A stretch of DNA of 64,000 nt from Paenirhodobacter hankyongi. Lineage in GTDB: Bacteria > Pseudomonadota > Alphaproteobacteria > Rhodobacterales > Rhodobacteraceae. Positions 28,368-36,765 of the stretch are shown piece by piece. Position 1 is the first letter of the stretch, and each line of letters begins with the position of its first letter. Location of the stretch: NCBI RefSeq assembly GCF_003664585.1, contig NZ_RCHI01000006.1:1-64000 (forward strand). Reading direction: 5' to 3'. The translations under genes were made by a program, and so were the position numbers. The notes under the pieces are model-generated. The model was not told where the DNA came from. It saw nothing but the letters and a program-made list of their open reading frames with translations, and ran no database searches.

Positions 28368-28822
28368 CCGGCGGCCTGTTCCACCTGCTGCACGCGGCCC
28401 TCGGCCAGCCGGTCGCGCAGCCGCTCGAGATAGGTCGCCAGCGGGTGCTCGACAGCGACGAGCAGATCGCCGCCCTCGAACCGCGCGCGCCAGTGCAGGT
28501 TGCCGGCGAAATAGCCCAGCGACAGTGCCTCGGCCCCGTCACGCGGGCGCAGCCGCAGCCAGTTTTCGGCCTCGACGCGCAGGATCACCGCCCGGTCGGG
28601 ATCAAGGAGCAGCACCGCCCGGTCGACCAGCGCCACCTCGCGCGGCAGGGCGATCGCCAGATCGCTGCCGCGGTCGGTGCGCAGCCGCAGCCGGCGCCGC
28701 GCCAGGTCGGCGCGGGGCAGGGTGACGGTCTCGACCGCGCCGCGGTGTTCGAGCCGGTGCACGGCCTCGCCAAGCCAGGGATCGGCAAGCGTGCCGAGAA
28801 GGCGGTTCACGAGCAGGGTCAT
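28364..28822 (-). CDS. ureE: Urease accessory nickel chaperone UreE
   Basis: The 152-residue protein has a peptide-binding-like N-terminal domain (DRGSDLAIALPREVALVDRA) and a C-terminal metallochaperone domain with FAGNLHWRARFEGGDLLV. It lacks a histidine-rich tail, so it would be a low-capacity nickel donor. It is the first gene of the urease block and follows urtE across a short G/C hairpin. Confidence 0.88.
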   Translation of the reverse strand: MTLLVNRLLGTLADPWLGEAVHRLEHRGAVETVTLPRADLARRRLRLRTDRGSDLAIALPREVALVDRAVLLLDPDRAVILRVEAENWLRLRPRDGAEALSLGYFAGNLHWRARFEGGDLLVAVEHPLATYLERLRDRLAEGRVQQVEQAAG

Positions 28823-28848
28823 CGCGATGCTCCGGCGCAGGAAAGGGG

Positions 28849-28867
28849 GGGGGCGGAGGCCGCCCCC
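28849..28867 (-). other. G/C hairpin between urtE and ureE (possible attenuator or mRNA boundary)
   Basis: A perfect 8-bp stem GGGGGCGG / CCGCCCCC with a three-base loop follows the urtE stop by four bases. On the minus strand C-rich DNA and only three T follow. It may partly separate importer and urease transcripts or protect an mRNA end. Confidence 0.45.
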
Positions 28868-28870
28868 GGC

Positions 28871-29566
28871 TCAGATCGTCATGTGTTTCGAGATCAGCGC
28901 TTCGGTCAGGTCGGCGGTGGCGCCGGTCGCGACCGAGCGGCCGTTTTCCATCATCACGAAGCGGGTGGCGGCGGCGCGCACGAAGCGGATGTTCTGCTCG
29001 ACCAGCAGGATGGTCAGGCCGAGCTCCTTGTTCAGCCGGATGATCGTCTTCTCGATCTGCTCGACGATATTGGGCTGGATACCCTCGGTCGGTTCGTCGA
29101 GCAGCAGCACGCTCGGTTCGGTCGCCAGCGCGCGCGCGATGGCGAGCTGCTGCTGTTGCCCGCCTGACAATACGCCCCCGGGCCGGTCGAGGTTCTCGAT
29201 CAGATAGGGGAAGATCTCGTAGACGATCTCGGGGATGTCCTTGCGCCCGTCCTTCGCCGCGAAGCGCCCCATCAGGATGTTCTCGCGGATGGTGAAGTCA
29301 GGGATGATCTGGCGGCCCTGCGGCACATAGCCGAAGCCCGCGAAGGCGCGCTTGTTGGTGGGCTCGCCGATCAGCTCCTGACCGTTCAGCTTCAGGCTGC
29401 CGGTGGCGCGGGTGGTCATCCCCATGATCGTGCGCAGGAGCGTCGTCTTGCCGGTGCCGTTGCGCCCGAGGATGCCGACAAGCTCGCCCTTGCCGGCCTC
29501 GAGGCCGACGCCGTGCAGGATGTGGCTTGCGCCGTAGTAGCTGTCGATGTCGGTGATCTGCAACAT
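28871..29566 (-). CDS. urtE: Urea ABC transporter ATP-binding subunit UrtE
   Basis: The 231-residue LivF-type ATPase has Walker A GRNGTGKTTL, signature LSGGQQQQLAIARAL, Walker B VLLLDEPTEGIQP, and the UrtE-typical IQPNIVEQIEKTI and VPQGRQIIPDFT. It energises a five-part HAAT-family importer together with UrtD. The start overlaps the urtD stop by one base. Confidence 0.94.
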   Translation of the reverse strand: MLQITDIDSYYGASHILHGVGLEAGKGELVGILGRNGTGKTTLLRTIMGMTTRATGSLKLNGQELIGEPTNKRAFAGFGYVPQGRQIIPDFTIRENILMGRFAAKDGRKDIPEIVYEIFPYLIENLDRPGGVLSGGQQQQLAIARALATEPSVLLLDEPTEGIQPNIVEQIEKTIIRLNKELGLTILLVEQNIRFVRAAATRFVMMENGRSVATGATADLTEALISKHMTI

Positions 29567-30315
29567 CAGTGGATGCCTCCGCTTCCGAGATAGGCCTCGC
29601 GCACGGCGGGGTTCTGTTCGATCTGCTCGACCCGGCCCTCGGCCAGGTGCTTGCCCAGGTGCATGACGGTGATCTTGCTGGCGATCTCGCGCACGAAGGC
29701 CATGTCGTGCTCGACCACCAGCATGGTGTAGTCGCCGCGCAGCCGGTTGATGAGCGCCGCGGTCTTCATCGTCTCGCCCACGGTCATGCCGGCGGTGGGT
29801 TCGTCGAGCAGCATCACCCGCGCGCCCTGGCCGATCAGCATGCCAAGCTCCAGCCATTGCGTCTGGCCGTGCGAGAGCACACCCGCGACGCGGTCGAGCA
29901 CGTCGCCAAGTGCCGTCAGCTCGACCACCTCGTCGAAGCGGCGCCTCTCGGCGGCGTTGCGGCGCAGGCGCAGGTTGCCCAGCACCGAGGGCTGGCGGGC
30001 GCAGGCGACGATCAGGTTCTCGCGCACCGTCAGGTCGCGGAACACCGAGGGGATCTGGAACTTGCGGCCGACGCCGGCCTGCGCGATCTGGTGTTCCTCG
30101 AGATTGGTGATCTCGCGGCCGAAGAGATGGACCGAGCCTTCGGTCGATTTCGTCTTGCCGCTGATCAGGTCCATCAGCGTGGTCTTGCCGGCGCCGTTCG
30201 CGCCCAGCAGCACCCGCACCTCGCCCTCCTCGATGACGGTGGAAAAGCCGTCCACCGCCTTGAAGCCCGAGAAGTCGACGCCGATGCCGTCGATGACCAA
30301 TGCGTTCTGCGCCAT
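29566..30315 (-). CDS. urtD: Urea ABC transporter ATP-binding subunit UrtD
   Basis: The 249-residue LivG-type ATPase has Walker A GANGAGKTTLMD, the segment GVGRKFQIPSVFRDLTVREN typical of UrtD, signature LSHGQTQWLELGM (a variant of LSGGQ usual for UrtD) and Walker B VMLLDEPTAGMT. It lies between urtC (three bases upstream) and urtE (overlapping). Confidence 0.94.
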   Translation of the reverse strand: MAQNALVIDGIGVDFSGFKAVDGFSTVIEEGEVRVLLGANGAGKTTLMDLISGKTKSTEGSVHLFGREITNLEEHQIAQAGVGRKFQIPSVFRDLTVRENLIVACARQPSVLGNLRLRRNAAERRRFDEVVELTALGDVLDRVAGVLSHGQTQWLELGMLIGQGARVMLLDEPTAGMTVGETMKTAALINRLRGDYTMLVVEHDMAFVREIASKITVMHLGKHLAEGRVEQIEQNPAVREAYLGSGGIH

Positions 30316-30318
30316 GGC

Positions 30319-31464
30319 TCACTCCGATTTCTGAAGGGGTTGCGCGGCGGGGGTGCCGCGGCCGAGGAGCGCGGCCAGACGCATCGCGATGTCGCGGGCA
30401 AGCCCGGCGATGCCGCGCGGCAGGAACAGCACGACCAGCACGAAGATCAGCCCGATGATCGCCTTCCAGGCTTCGGCCAGCATCTCGCTTTCGCTCACCG
30501 TGGCCTGGATCGTGTTGATCAGGATCGCGCCGATGCAGGCGCCGAGCAGCGAGTTGCGCCCGCCGACCGCGGCCCAGACCACCATCGAGACCGAGAAGGT
30601 CAGATCGAGGAAGGTGGGCGAGGCGAATTCCGAGGCGATCACGTAGAAGGCGCCGGCGATCCCAGCGATCAGCCCGGAGACGGTGAAGAAGAACACCTGA
30701 TAGCGCGCCACGTCATAGCCGAGATAACGCGCGCGGTTCGCGTCGTCGCGCGTCGCCTGCAGCACCAGCCCGGCGCGCGTCGCCACCAAGAGCCGGGTGA
30801 GCAGCAGCACCGCCACCGTGCCGAAGGCGACGAGGTAATAGGTCGGCACCACATAGGGGTCGAACTCGAAGCCGCCGAAGGTCAGCCAGCCAAGGTCGGT
30901 CAGCCCGTTGAAGCCGTTCGTCACCGGTTGCCAGTCGACGATCAGCAGCCGCACCAGCAGCACGAGGGCGAGGGTGATGATCGAGATGAACACGCCCGAG
31001 ATCCGCAGCCGGAAGATCGACCAGCCGATCAGGAAGGCGACCGCGGTCGGCACCAGCAGCACCATCGCGATGCCGAAGGCCTGCGACTGGAACGGGATCC
31101 ACAGCCAGGAGCCGGGGGCGATGCAGCACAGATCCTTGAGTGCGCCGGGCTGCGAGTTCCAGGCCATGAAATCGGGGATCGGCGTGTCGGCGCCCTGCTG
31201 CATCGAGGTCTCGCTCTGCAGCTTCAGCGTCATCGCGACCATGTAGGCGCCAAGGCCGAAGAACAGCCCCTGACCGAGGTTGAGCACCCCGGCATAGCCC
31301 CAGGACAGCGCCACCGCGATGCCGAGCATGCCATAGACCAGATATTTGGCGAAACGGTTCAGCCAGAACACGTCGGCGACGGTGGGCAGCAGCAGGATCA
31401 CGAGGATGAAGGTGCCGTAGGCGGCGGCCTCGAGCGCGCCGCGGGTCGTGAGTCTGAGTTTCAT
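30319..31464 (-). CDS. urtC: Urea ABC transporter permease UrtC
   Basis: The 381-residue LivM-type inner-membrane permease has about ten hydrophobic segments and the hallmark SWGYAGVLNLGQGLFFGLGA near residue 55. The coupling loop ATRDDANRARYLGYDVARYQ and SMVVWAAVGGRNSLLGACIG follow. The periplasmic stretch around 90-130 (FMAWNSQPGALKDLCCIAPG) is the usual UrtC insertion. Met 31464 was chosen over an upstream Met because membrane segments begin there. Confidence 0.93.
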   Translation of the reverse strand: MKLRLTTRGALEAAAYGTFILVILLLPTVADVFWLNRFAKYLVYGMLGIAVALSWGYAGVLNLGQGLFFGLGAYMVAMTLKLQSETSMQQGADTPIPDFMAWNSQPGALKDLCCIAPGSWLWIPFQSQAFGIAMVLLVPTAVAFLIGWSIFRLRISGVFISIITLALVLLVRLLIVDWQPVTNGFNGLTDLGWLTFGGFEFDPYVVPTYYLVAFGTVAVLLLTRLLVATRAGLVLQATRDDANRARYLGYDVARYQVFFFTVSGLIAGIAGAFYVIASEFASPTFLDLTFSVSMVVWAAVGGRNSLLGACIGAILINTIQATVSESEMLAEAWKAIIGLIFVLVVLFLPRGIAGLARDIAMRLAALLGRGTPAAQPLQKSE

Positions 31465-31469
31465 CGCCT

Positions 31470-32363
31470 TCAGCGTCCCTTGAAGTTGAAAAGCCCGGTG
31501 GGCTTCCACATGATCACCCCGATCACCAGCGCGAGGACCACGGCGCGGGCGAGGATGTCGTTCGACACCAGCGACACGATGCCGTTGATCTCGCCCAGGA
31601 TCCCGGCCGCGGCGGCGGTGCCGACGAGGCTGCCGACGCCGCCCACGACGACGACCATGAAACCGTCGACGACGAGGGTCGCCCCCATCTCGGGCGAGAC
31701 GGTCTTGAAGCCCGCAAGCAGCACGCCCGCGACGCCGGCAAGGCCCGAGCCATAGGCGAAGGTCATCGACGAGACCTTGCGCACGTCGATGCCGCAGGCG
31801 GCGGCCATCTCGGGGTTGCGCATGATCGCGCGCACCTGGATGCCCCAGCGGGTCTTGTAGAGCAGCGCCCAGGTGGCCACGGCGAGGGCGATGGTGACGA
31901 GGATGATGAAGCTGCGATAGGGCTGGATCACGAAATCGCCGATCTTCCAGGACTGCTGGAAGAAGGCGGGCAGGCTGACGTTCTGCAGCCCGGTGCCGAG
32001 CCCCGGGATGTTGACGCCGAAGAAGGTCGCGCCGAACTGCAGCCGGATCGCCTGCTGCAACAGCAGCGCGATGCCCCAGGTCGCCAGCAGCGTGTCCATG
32101 ATCCGCTTGTAGAGATGGCGGATCACCAGCCGCTCGATCAGCCAGCCCACCCCCGCGGTGACGAGGAAGGCGAGCGGGATCGCCGCGATCAGGTTCAGGT
32201 GCAGATAGATGCCGGACAGCACCGCCGTATAGGCGCCGATCATCGCCAGCTCGCCATGCGCCATGTTGATGACGCCCATCGAGCCGAAGATGATGGACAG
32301 CCCGAGCGCGACGAGCAGCAGGATCGACGCCAGCGACAGGCCGATGAAGAGGGTGTCAGCCAT
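31470..32363 (-). CDS. urtB: Urea ABC transporter permease UrtB
   Basis: The 297-residue LivH-type permease has the signature SIIFGSMGVINMAHGELAMI near residue 25, the coupling loop RAIMRNPEMAAACGIDVRKV, and the ending ILARAVVLALVIGVIMWKP. It partners UrtC. It has no long N-terminal periplasmic extension, unlike some UrtB proteins. It follows urtA by 60 bases and precedes urtC by five. Confidence 0.93.
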   Translation of the reverse strand: MADTLFIGLSLASILLLVALGLSIIFGSMGVINMAHGELAMIGAYTAVLSGIYLHLNLIAAIPLAFLVTAGVGWLIERLVIRHLYKRIMDTLLATWGIALLLQQAIRLQFGATFFGVNIPGLGTGLQNVSLPAFFQQSWKIGDFVIQPYRSFIILVTIALAVATWALLYKTRWGIQVRAIMRNPEMAAACGIDVRKVSSMTFAYGSGLAGVAGVLLAGFKTVSPEMGATLVVDGFMVVVVGGVGSLVGTAAAAGILGEINGIVSLVSNDILARAVVLALVIGVIMWKPTGLFNFKGR

Positions 32364-32423
32364 GGAGGTCCCCGTGAATGCCTGGGCCGGAGGGCGACGT
32401 CGTGCCGCCCTCCGGGACTTGGA

Positions 32424-33671
32424 TCAGAGCTTGGTGGAATCGAGCCCCGAGCCGGTGCAGAACAGGTTCTCGGCGGTCTCGCCGTAGGCGCTGTAGGGCA
32501 GCGGCTTGATCGGGGCGGGGGCGGCGTCGACGATCTTGCTCTGGCCGTCGGCCTGCCACTGCGCGATGCGCGGGGTCAGGTAGAGGTGCAGGTTGTCGGG
32601 GTCGACCTTGACCTTGCCCACCGGCGCGTCGAACTCGACACCGCCGATCGCGCCGATGATCGCCTTCGGCTCGGTCGCCGCGGCCTTCTCGGCGGCAAGC
32701 TTCCACAGATAGACCTGCATGTAGCAGCTCATCATCGCGAAATGGGTCACCGCCTTCGGATCATTGGTGAACTTGCGGTAGTTCTCGACGAAGGTCTGGT
32801 TCTCGGGCGTGTCGATCGACTGGAAATAGGGGAAGGAGGTGTAGCTGCCCGCGGCATATTCCGGCCCCATCGCGGCGATCTCGATTTCCGAGGTCACCGA
32901 GGCGCAGATCGGCAGCGTGGCGTGATCGAGGCCCTGGTTCTTGAACTCGCGGTAGAAGGCCACGACCGAGTCGCCCACCACGTTCGACAGCACCACGTCG
33001 CAGCCGCTGTCCTTGATCTTCGAGACCATCGCGCCCCATTCGGAATGGCCGAGTTCCAGATATTCGTCGGCCACCCATTCGGCGCCGTTCTGCTCGATCA
33101 GGATCTTGCAGACCTTCGACATCTCGCGCGGATAGATGTAGTTCGAGCCGACGATGAAGAACTTCTTCTTGCCCAGCGTCTTGATGATCCAGGGGATGAA
33201 GACGTCGAGCTGCTGGTTCGGTGCCGAGCCCGTGTAGACCACGTTCTTCGAGCATTCCGAGCCTTCGTAATAGGTCGGGTAGAAGAGCAGGTTCTTGCGC
33301 TTTTCGAAGACCGGCAGCACCGCCTTGCGGCTGGCCGAGGTGTAGCAGCCGAAGACCGCCGGCACGCGGTCCTGCAGCACCAGTTTCGAGGCCTTCTCGT
33401 TGAAGGTCTTCGGATCCGAGGCGCCGTCCTCGATCACCGGCTTGACCTGCATCCCGTTCACGCCGCCCGCCGCGTTGATCTCCTCGATCGCCATCAGCGT
33501 GGCCTTCTGCATGCTGTCCTCGATGATCGAGAGCCCGCCGGTGGCGGAGAACAGCACGCCGACGTCGATCGTGCCGGCGGCGAAGGCGCGGCTGCCGAGG
33601 AACGGCGCGGAAAGCGCGCCTGCGCCGAGCGCCGAGCCGGTCTTCAGGAACTGTCTGCGGGAGAAGGTCAT
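32424..33671 (-). CDS. urtA: Urea/short-chain amide ABC transporter substrate-binding protein UrtA
   Basis: The 415-residue periplasmic protein has a twin-arginine signal (MTFSRRQFLKTGSALGAGAL, cleavage near AFAAGT), then GVLFSATGGLSIIEDSMQKA and FYPTYYEGSECSKNVVYTG as in UrtA and FmdD amide/urea receptors. It delivers urea, and possibly formamide or acetamide, to UrtBC. It is a paralogue of AmiC encoded 3 kb away, but only UrtA has an export signal. GAGGA lies just upstream of the ATG. It is divergent from amiE. Confidence 0.93.
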   Translation of the reverse strand: MTFSRRQFLKTGSALGAGALSAPFLGSRAFAAGTIDVGVLFSATGGLSIIEDSMQKATLMAIEEINAAGGVNGMQVKPVIEDGASDPKTFNEKASKLVLQDRVPAVFGCYTSASRKAVLPVFEKRKNLLFYPTYYEGSECSKNVVYTGSAPNQQLDVFIPWIIKTLGKKKFFIVGSNYIYPREMSKVCKILIEQNGAEWVADEYLELGHSEWGAMVSKIKDSGCDVVLSNVVGDSVVAFYREFKNQGLDHATLPICASVTSEIEIAAMGPEYAAGSYTSFPYFQSIDTPENQTFVENYRKFTNDPKAVTHFAMMSCYMQVYLWKLAAEKAAATEPKAIIGAIGGVEFDAPVGKVKVDPDNLHLYLTPRIAQWQADGQSKIVDAAPAPIKPLPYSAYGETAENLFCTGSGLDSTKL

Positions 33672-34289
33672 TGTCAGGTCCTCTGCTGGAGGGCGGCCCG
33701 CAAGGGGTCGCGATGGGATGTGGGGAATGGCATTGCGGTCCGGATCGCGAGATCTGGCCGGCACGGATCGAAACGGAGCCAGCGAAACCGCCTGCGGCGC
33801 GCGACGGGGCGCAGGTGCGGGCAGAGTGCCGATGGCTCGGAGATGAGACGATGGAAGTGCCGGAACAGTTTCGGTCCGGGAGCGGAACACGGGAAGGCGG
33901 GTCCGCAGCGGCAGCGTCCTTGGTGCCGTGAAGAAAGGCTAGCGACACCGATTTTCGGTTTTCAAGGCCGGGCCGGGATGGGCGGGCGGAAAAGACGCGT
34001 TTTTCGGATCTGCGTCACGAAATGATTAATTTCTGACCGGCGTGGCCGGGGGAAATCTCGGTAACTGTGCGTTTTCCGAAAGATCCGGGTGGCGAATCGC
34101 GGCTCGGTTCCCCCTCGCACAGGCGCGTGCGTGCACGCGCGGGCGTGCAACCCGCGCGCGAAGTTCCTTTTCCAGGTGCCGTCGCCGCGGCCGAATCGCA
34201 TCGGTGGCATCCGGGCTGGGCCAGGGGCGCTTCGACGATGTTGTCGGGGTGTTTATTTCAAGTATTTGATATTAAATGATATATTTTTC
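33672..34289. other. Intergenic region between divergent urtA and amiE: no gene seen
   Basis: About 600 bases contain no convincing coding sequence. The first 300 are GC-rich with a short palindrome GCGTGCACGC near 34128-34137. The last 60 (34240-34310) are markedly AT-rich, the strongest composition drop in the window, and lead into the amiE promoter. No clear sigma-54 (-24/-12) element was found by eye; an urtA promoter must lie here but is not resolved. Confidence 0.5.
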
Positions 34290-34318
34290 TTGAAAAATCA
34301 TGGATTCGGGGTCGTAAT
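34290..34318 (+). promoter_or_regulatory. Candidate sigma-70 promoter of the amiEBCR leader
   Basis: TTGAAA (34290-34295, five of six matches to TTGACA), a 17-base spacer, then CGTAAT (34313-34318, four of six to TATAAT). Transcription would start near 34325, right before the first leader hairpin. Confidence 0.5.
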
Positions 34319-34326
34319 GAAGCGGC

Positions 34327-34357
34327 AGGGATCAACAGCGATCCCTCGGACAGCGAG
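34327..34357 (+). promoter_or_regulatory. Tandem leader hairpins, candidate AmiR (ANTAR) RNA target
   Basis: Hairpin 1 is AGGGATC-AACAGC-GATCCCT (34327-34346, 7-bp stem, six-base loop). Hairpin 2 is CTCG-GACAG-CGAG (34345-34357). Both loops contain ACAG, with A and G three positions apart. ANTAR proteins bind two small adjacent hairpins with conserved A and G in six-base loops and thereby stop a following terminator from forming. The second loop is five bases by simplest pairing, an imperfect match. Confidence 0.5.
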
Positions 34358-34361
34358 CAAG

Positions 34362-34409
34362 AGGGCTCTCTCACACGTCCCGATCCGGGCGTTGAGGAGC
34401 CCTTTCTTC
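34362..34409 (+). terminator. Leader terminator upstream of amiE
   Basis: AGGGCTC (34362-34368) pairs with GAGCCCT (34397-34403), followed by TTCTTCATT. An inner hairpin CCCG-ATC-CGGG (34379-34389) shortens the loop. It lies about 110 bases before the amiE start, where an antitermination-controlled attenuator should be. Confidence 0.55.
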
Positions 34410-34518
34410 ATTCCGGACCATGATCGGCCCCGGTCCAGCGAGACCGGAACGCGCCTTGCCGCGTGCCCGCCGCGTGTTCCCCGACATCACCCATCCGCCA
34501 ACAGGAAAGGTTCGCATC

Positions 34519-35562
34519 ATGCGACACGGAGATATCACCAGCACGGACGACACCGTCGGCGTCGCCGTCGTCAACTACAAGATCCCGCGGCTGCACACCC
34601 GCGCCGAGGTTCTGGAGAACGCACAGAAGATCGCCGACGTGGTCGTCGGGCTGAAGCAGGGCCTGCCGGGGCTCGATCTGGTGATCTTCCCCGAATACTC
34701 GACCATGGGCGTGATGTATGACGGCGACGAGATGATGGCGACCGCCGCCTCGATCCCCGGCGACGAGACCGAGATCTTCGCCCGCGCCTGCCGCAAGGCC
34801 AACACCTGGGGCGTGTTCTCGATCACCGGCGAGCGGCACGAGGAACACCCGAAGAAGGTGCCCTACAACACGCTGATCCTGATGAACAACAAGGGCGAGA
34901 TCGTGCAGAAGTATCGCAAGATCCTGCCCTGGACCCCGATCGAGGGCTGGTATCCCGGTGCCGGCACCTTCGTCAGCGAGGGCCCGAAGGGGATGAAGAT
35001 CTCGCTCATCATCTGCGATGACGGCAACTATCCCGAGATCTGGCGCGACTGCGCGATGAAGGGCGCCGAGCTGATCGTGCGCTGCCAGGGCTACATGTAC
35101 CCGGCCAAGGAACAGCAGATCACCATGGCGAAGGCGATGGCCTGGGCCAACGTCTCCTATGTCGCCGTCGCGAACTGCACCGGCTGGGACGGGGTCTATT
35201 CCTTCTTCGGCCACTCGACCATCTGCGGCTTCGACGGGCGCACGCTGGGCTCCTGCGCCGAGGAAGAGATGGGCGTGCAATATGCGCAGCTGTCAATCTC
35301 GCAGATCCGCGACGCGCGGCAGAACGACCAGTCGGCCAACCACCTCTTCAAGCTGCTCCACCGCGGCTATACCGGCGTCTACAACTCGGGCGACGGCGAC
35401 AAGGGCGTGGCCGATTGCCCGTTCGATTTCTACAAGACCTGGGTCACCGACGCGAAGAAGGCGCAGGAGAACGTCGAGGCCTTCACCCGGTCGACCCTGT
35501 CGACCGCCTGCTGTCCGATCGGCGGGCTGCCGAGCGGGCTGAAGGAGGAAGAGGCGCAATAA
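34519..35562 (+). CDS. amiE: Aliphatic amidase
   Basis: The 347-residue nitrilase-superfamily enzyme hydrolyses short aliphatic amides such as acetamide to the acid and ammonia. The catalytic triad falls exactly at the Pseudomonas aeruginosa positions: Glu59 (IFPEYS), Lys134 (KYRKILPW) and Cys166 ([11 protein letters not shown]). Length and the start MRHGDI are family-typical, and AGGAAAGG precedes the ATG. It is cytoplasmic. The gene heads amiEBCR and has its own terminator, so it should be the most abundant product. Confidence 0.96.
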   Translation: MRHGDITSTDDTVGVAVVNYKIPRLHTRAEVLENAQKIADVVVGLKQGLPGLDLVIFPEYSTMGVMYDGDEMMATAASIPGDETEIFARACRKANTWGVFSITGERHEEHPKKVPYNTLILMNNKGEIVQKYRKILPWTPIEGWYPGAGTFVSEGPKGMKISLIICDDGNYPEIWRDCAMKGAELIVRCQGYMYPAKEQQITMAKAMAWANVSYVAVANCTGWDGVYSFFGHSTICGFDGRTLGSCAEEEMGVQYAQLSISQIRDARQNDQSANHLFKLLHRGYTGVYNSGDGDKGVADCPFDFYKTWVTDAKKAQENVEAFTRSTLSTACCPIGGLPSGLKEEEAQ

Positions 35563-35571
35563 TCCCCGACT

Positions 35572-35605
35572 GGCGGAGCGGACCCCGCCGCTCCGCCCCT
35601 TTTTC
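35572..35605 (+). terminator. Strong intrinsic terminator between amiE and amiB
   Basis: A perfect 10-bp stem GGCGGAGCGG / CCGCTCCGCC (35572-35581, 35588-35597) with a six-base loop is followed by CCTTTTTCCCTTT. It starts 10 bases after the amiE stop. Confidence 0.85.
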
Positions 35606-35625
35606 CCTTTCTTCCCGAGACGACC

Positions 35626-36732
35626 ATGCCTTTTCTCACCGACCGCATTGCGCAGACGCAGCGCGCGCAGAAACTTGCCGCTGCAATGAACGACGAAAAC
35701 CTCCTGCCGGCGGAGGCTGCGCCCCGCGCCGCCCCGCGCTTCATGCCGGCCTCGCGCTTCACCTTCGATCTGACGATGATCGAGCGGGAGCTGCGCGGCA
35801 ATATCGTCGGTCAGGACGAGATGATCGCCTCGGTGATGCGGATCATGACGGTGATCTGCGCCGACATCGGCGACCCGCGCAAGCCGCTGGCCTCGTTCCT
35901 GTTTGCCGGGCCCACGGGGGTCGGCAAGACCGAGACGGTGCGCGTCCTCGCCCGGGCGCTGCACGGCGATGCCGACGCCTTCTGCCGGGTCGACATGAAC
36001 ACCCTCGCCCAGGAGCATTATGCCGCCGCGCTGACCGGCGCGCCTCCGGGCTATGTCGGCTCGAAGGAGGGCACGACGATCCTCGATCAGGACAAGATCG
36101 AGGGCAGCCATGACCGCCCCGGCATCGTGCTGTTCGACGAGCTTGAAAAGGCGAGCGACGAGGTCGTGCTGGCGCTGCTCAACGTGCTCGACAACGGCAT
36201 CCTGACGGTCGCCTCGGGCGAGCGCACCTATTCCTTCCGCAACGCCATCGTGTTCATGACCACGAACCTTGGCGCAAGCGAGCTGATGGAACGGGCGGGC
36301 GTGACGAAACCCGCGGGCCGCGGCAAGCGCGTACAGCCGCAAACCGGGCCCGAGCTGGTGCTCGAGAAGCTGCTCAAGCGCTTCCCGCCCGAATTCGTCA
36401 ACCGCATCGACCAGATCGAGACCTTCAACGCGATCGGCACCGACTTCCTGCCGGCGATCGTCGAGGTCGAGATCGGCAAGCTGAACCGGCGGCTTCTGAA
36501 GCACGACTGCCATCTCGAGGTCGGGCCCGAGGTGATGCGCCATCTGGCCGAGCTTGGCTATGACAAGCGCTTCGGCGCGCGCGGGCTGCGCCGCACGATC
36601 CGCAAGCATCTCGAGTTTCCGCTGGCCGAATATCTGCTTTCTGCCGCCGCAACGGGCAGTTCGGTGAACCGCCGCATCATCACCGCGGTGCTCGAGGGGC
36701 AAACCTTGACATTCGTCGAGGGGGACGCCTGA
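35626..36732 (+). CDS. amiB: ClpB/ClpX-like AAA+ ATPase AmiB
   Basis: The 368-residue single AAA+ module resembles the second ATPase domain of ClpB. Walker A GPTGVGKT is at 95-102, then GAPPGYVGSKEGT (pore loop), Walker B IVLFDELEKAS, sensor 1 FMTTNLGASEL and sensor 2 GYDKRFGARGLRR. A ClpB-type C-terminal small domain follows. The P. aeruginosa amidase operon encodes a chaperone-like ATPase in this position. There is no ClpP-binding IGF-type loop that I can recognise. Its client is unknown; AmiE, or the AmiC-AmiR complex, are candidates. Confidence 0.88.
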   Translation: MPFLTDRIAQTQRAQKLAAAMNDENLLPAEAAPRAAPRFMPASRFTFDLTMIERELRGNIVGQDEMIASVMRIMTVICADIGDPRKPLASFLFAGPTGVGKTETVRVLARALHGDADAFCRVDMNTLAQEHYAAALTGAPPGYVGSKEGTTILDQDKIEGSHDRPGIVLFDELEKASDEVVLALLNVLDNGILTVASGERTYSFRNAIVFMTTNLGASELMERAGVTKPAGRGKRVQPQTGPELVLEKLLKRFPPEFVNRIDQIETFNAIGTDFLPAIVEVEIGKLNRRLLKHDCHLEVGPEVMRHLAELGYDKRFGARGLRRTIRKHLEFPLAEYLLSAAATGSSVNRRIITAVLEGQTLTFVEGDA

Positions 36733-36765
36733 GTGAGACTGCGCCAGGGGAATATCAAGGGCGTC

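Noticed and set aside
33672-34289. Sigma-54 promoter or NtrC sites for urtA or amiE
   Set aside because: No GG-N10-GC element with good flanks or paired NtrC palindrome could be found by eye; the palindrome GCGTGCACGC alone is not enough.
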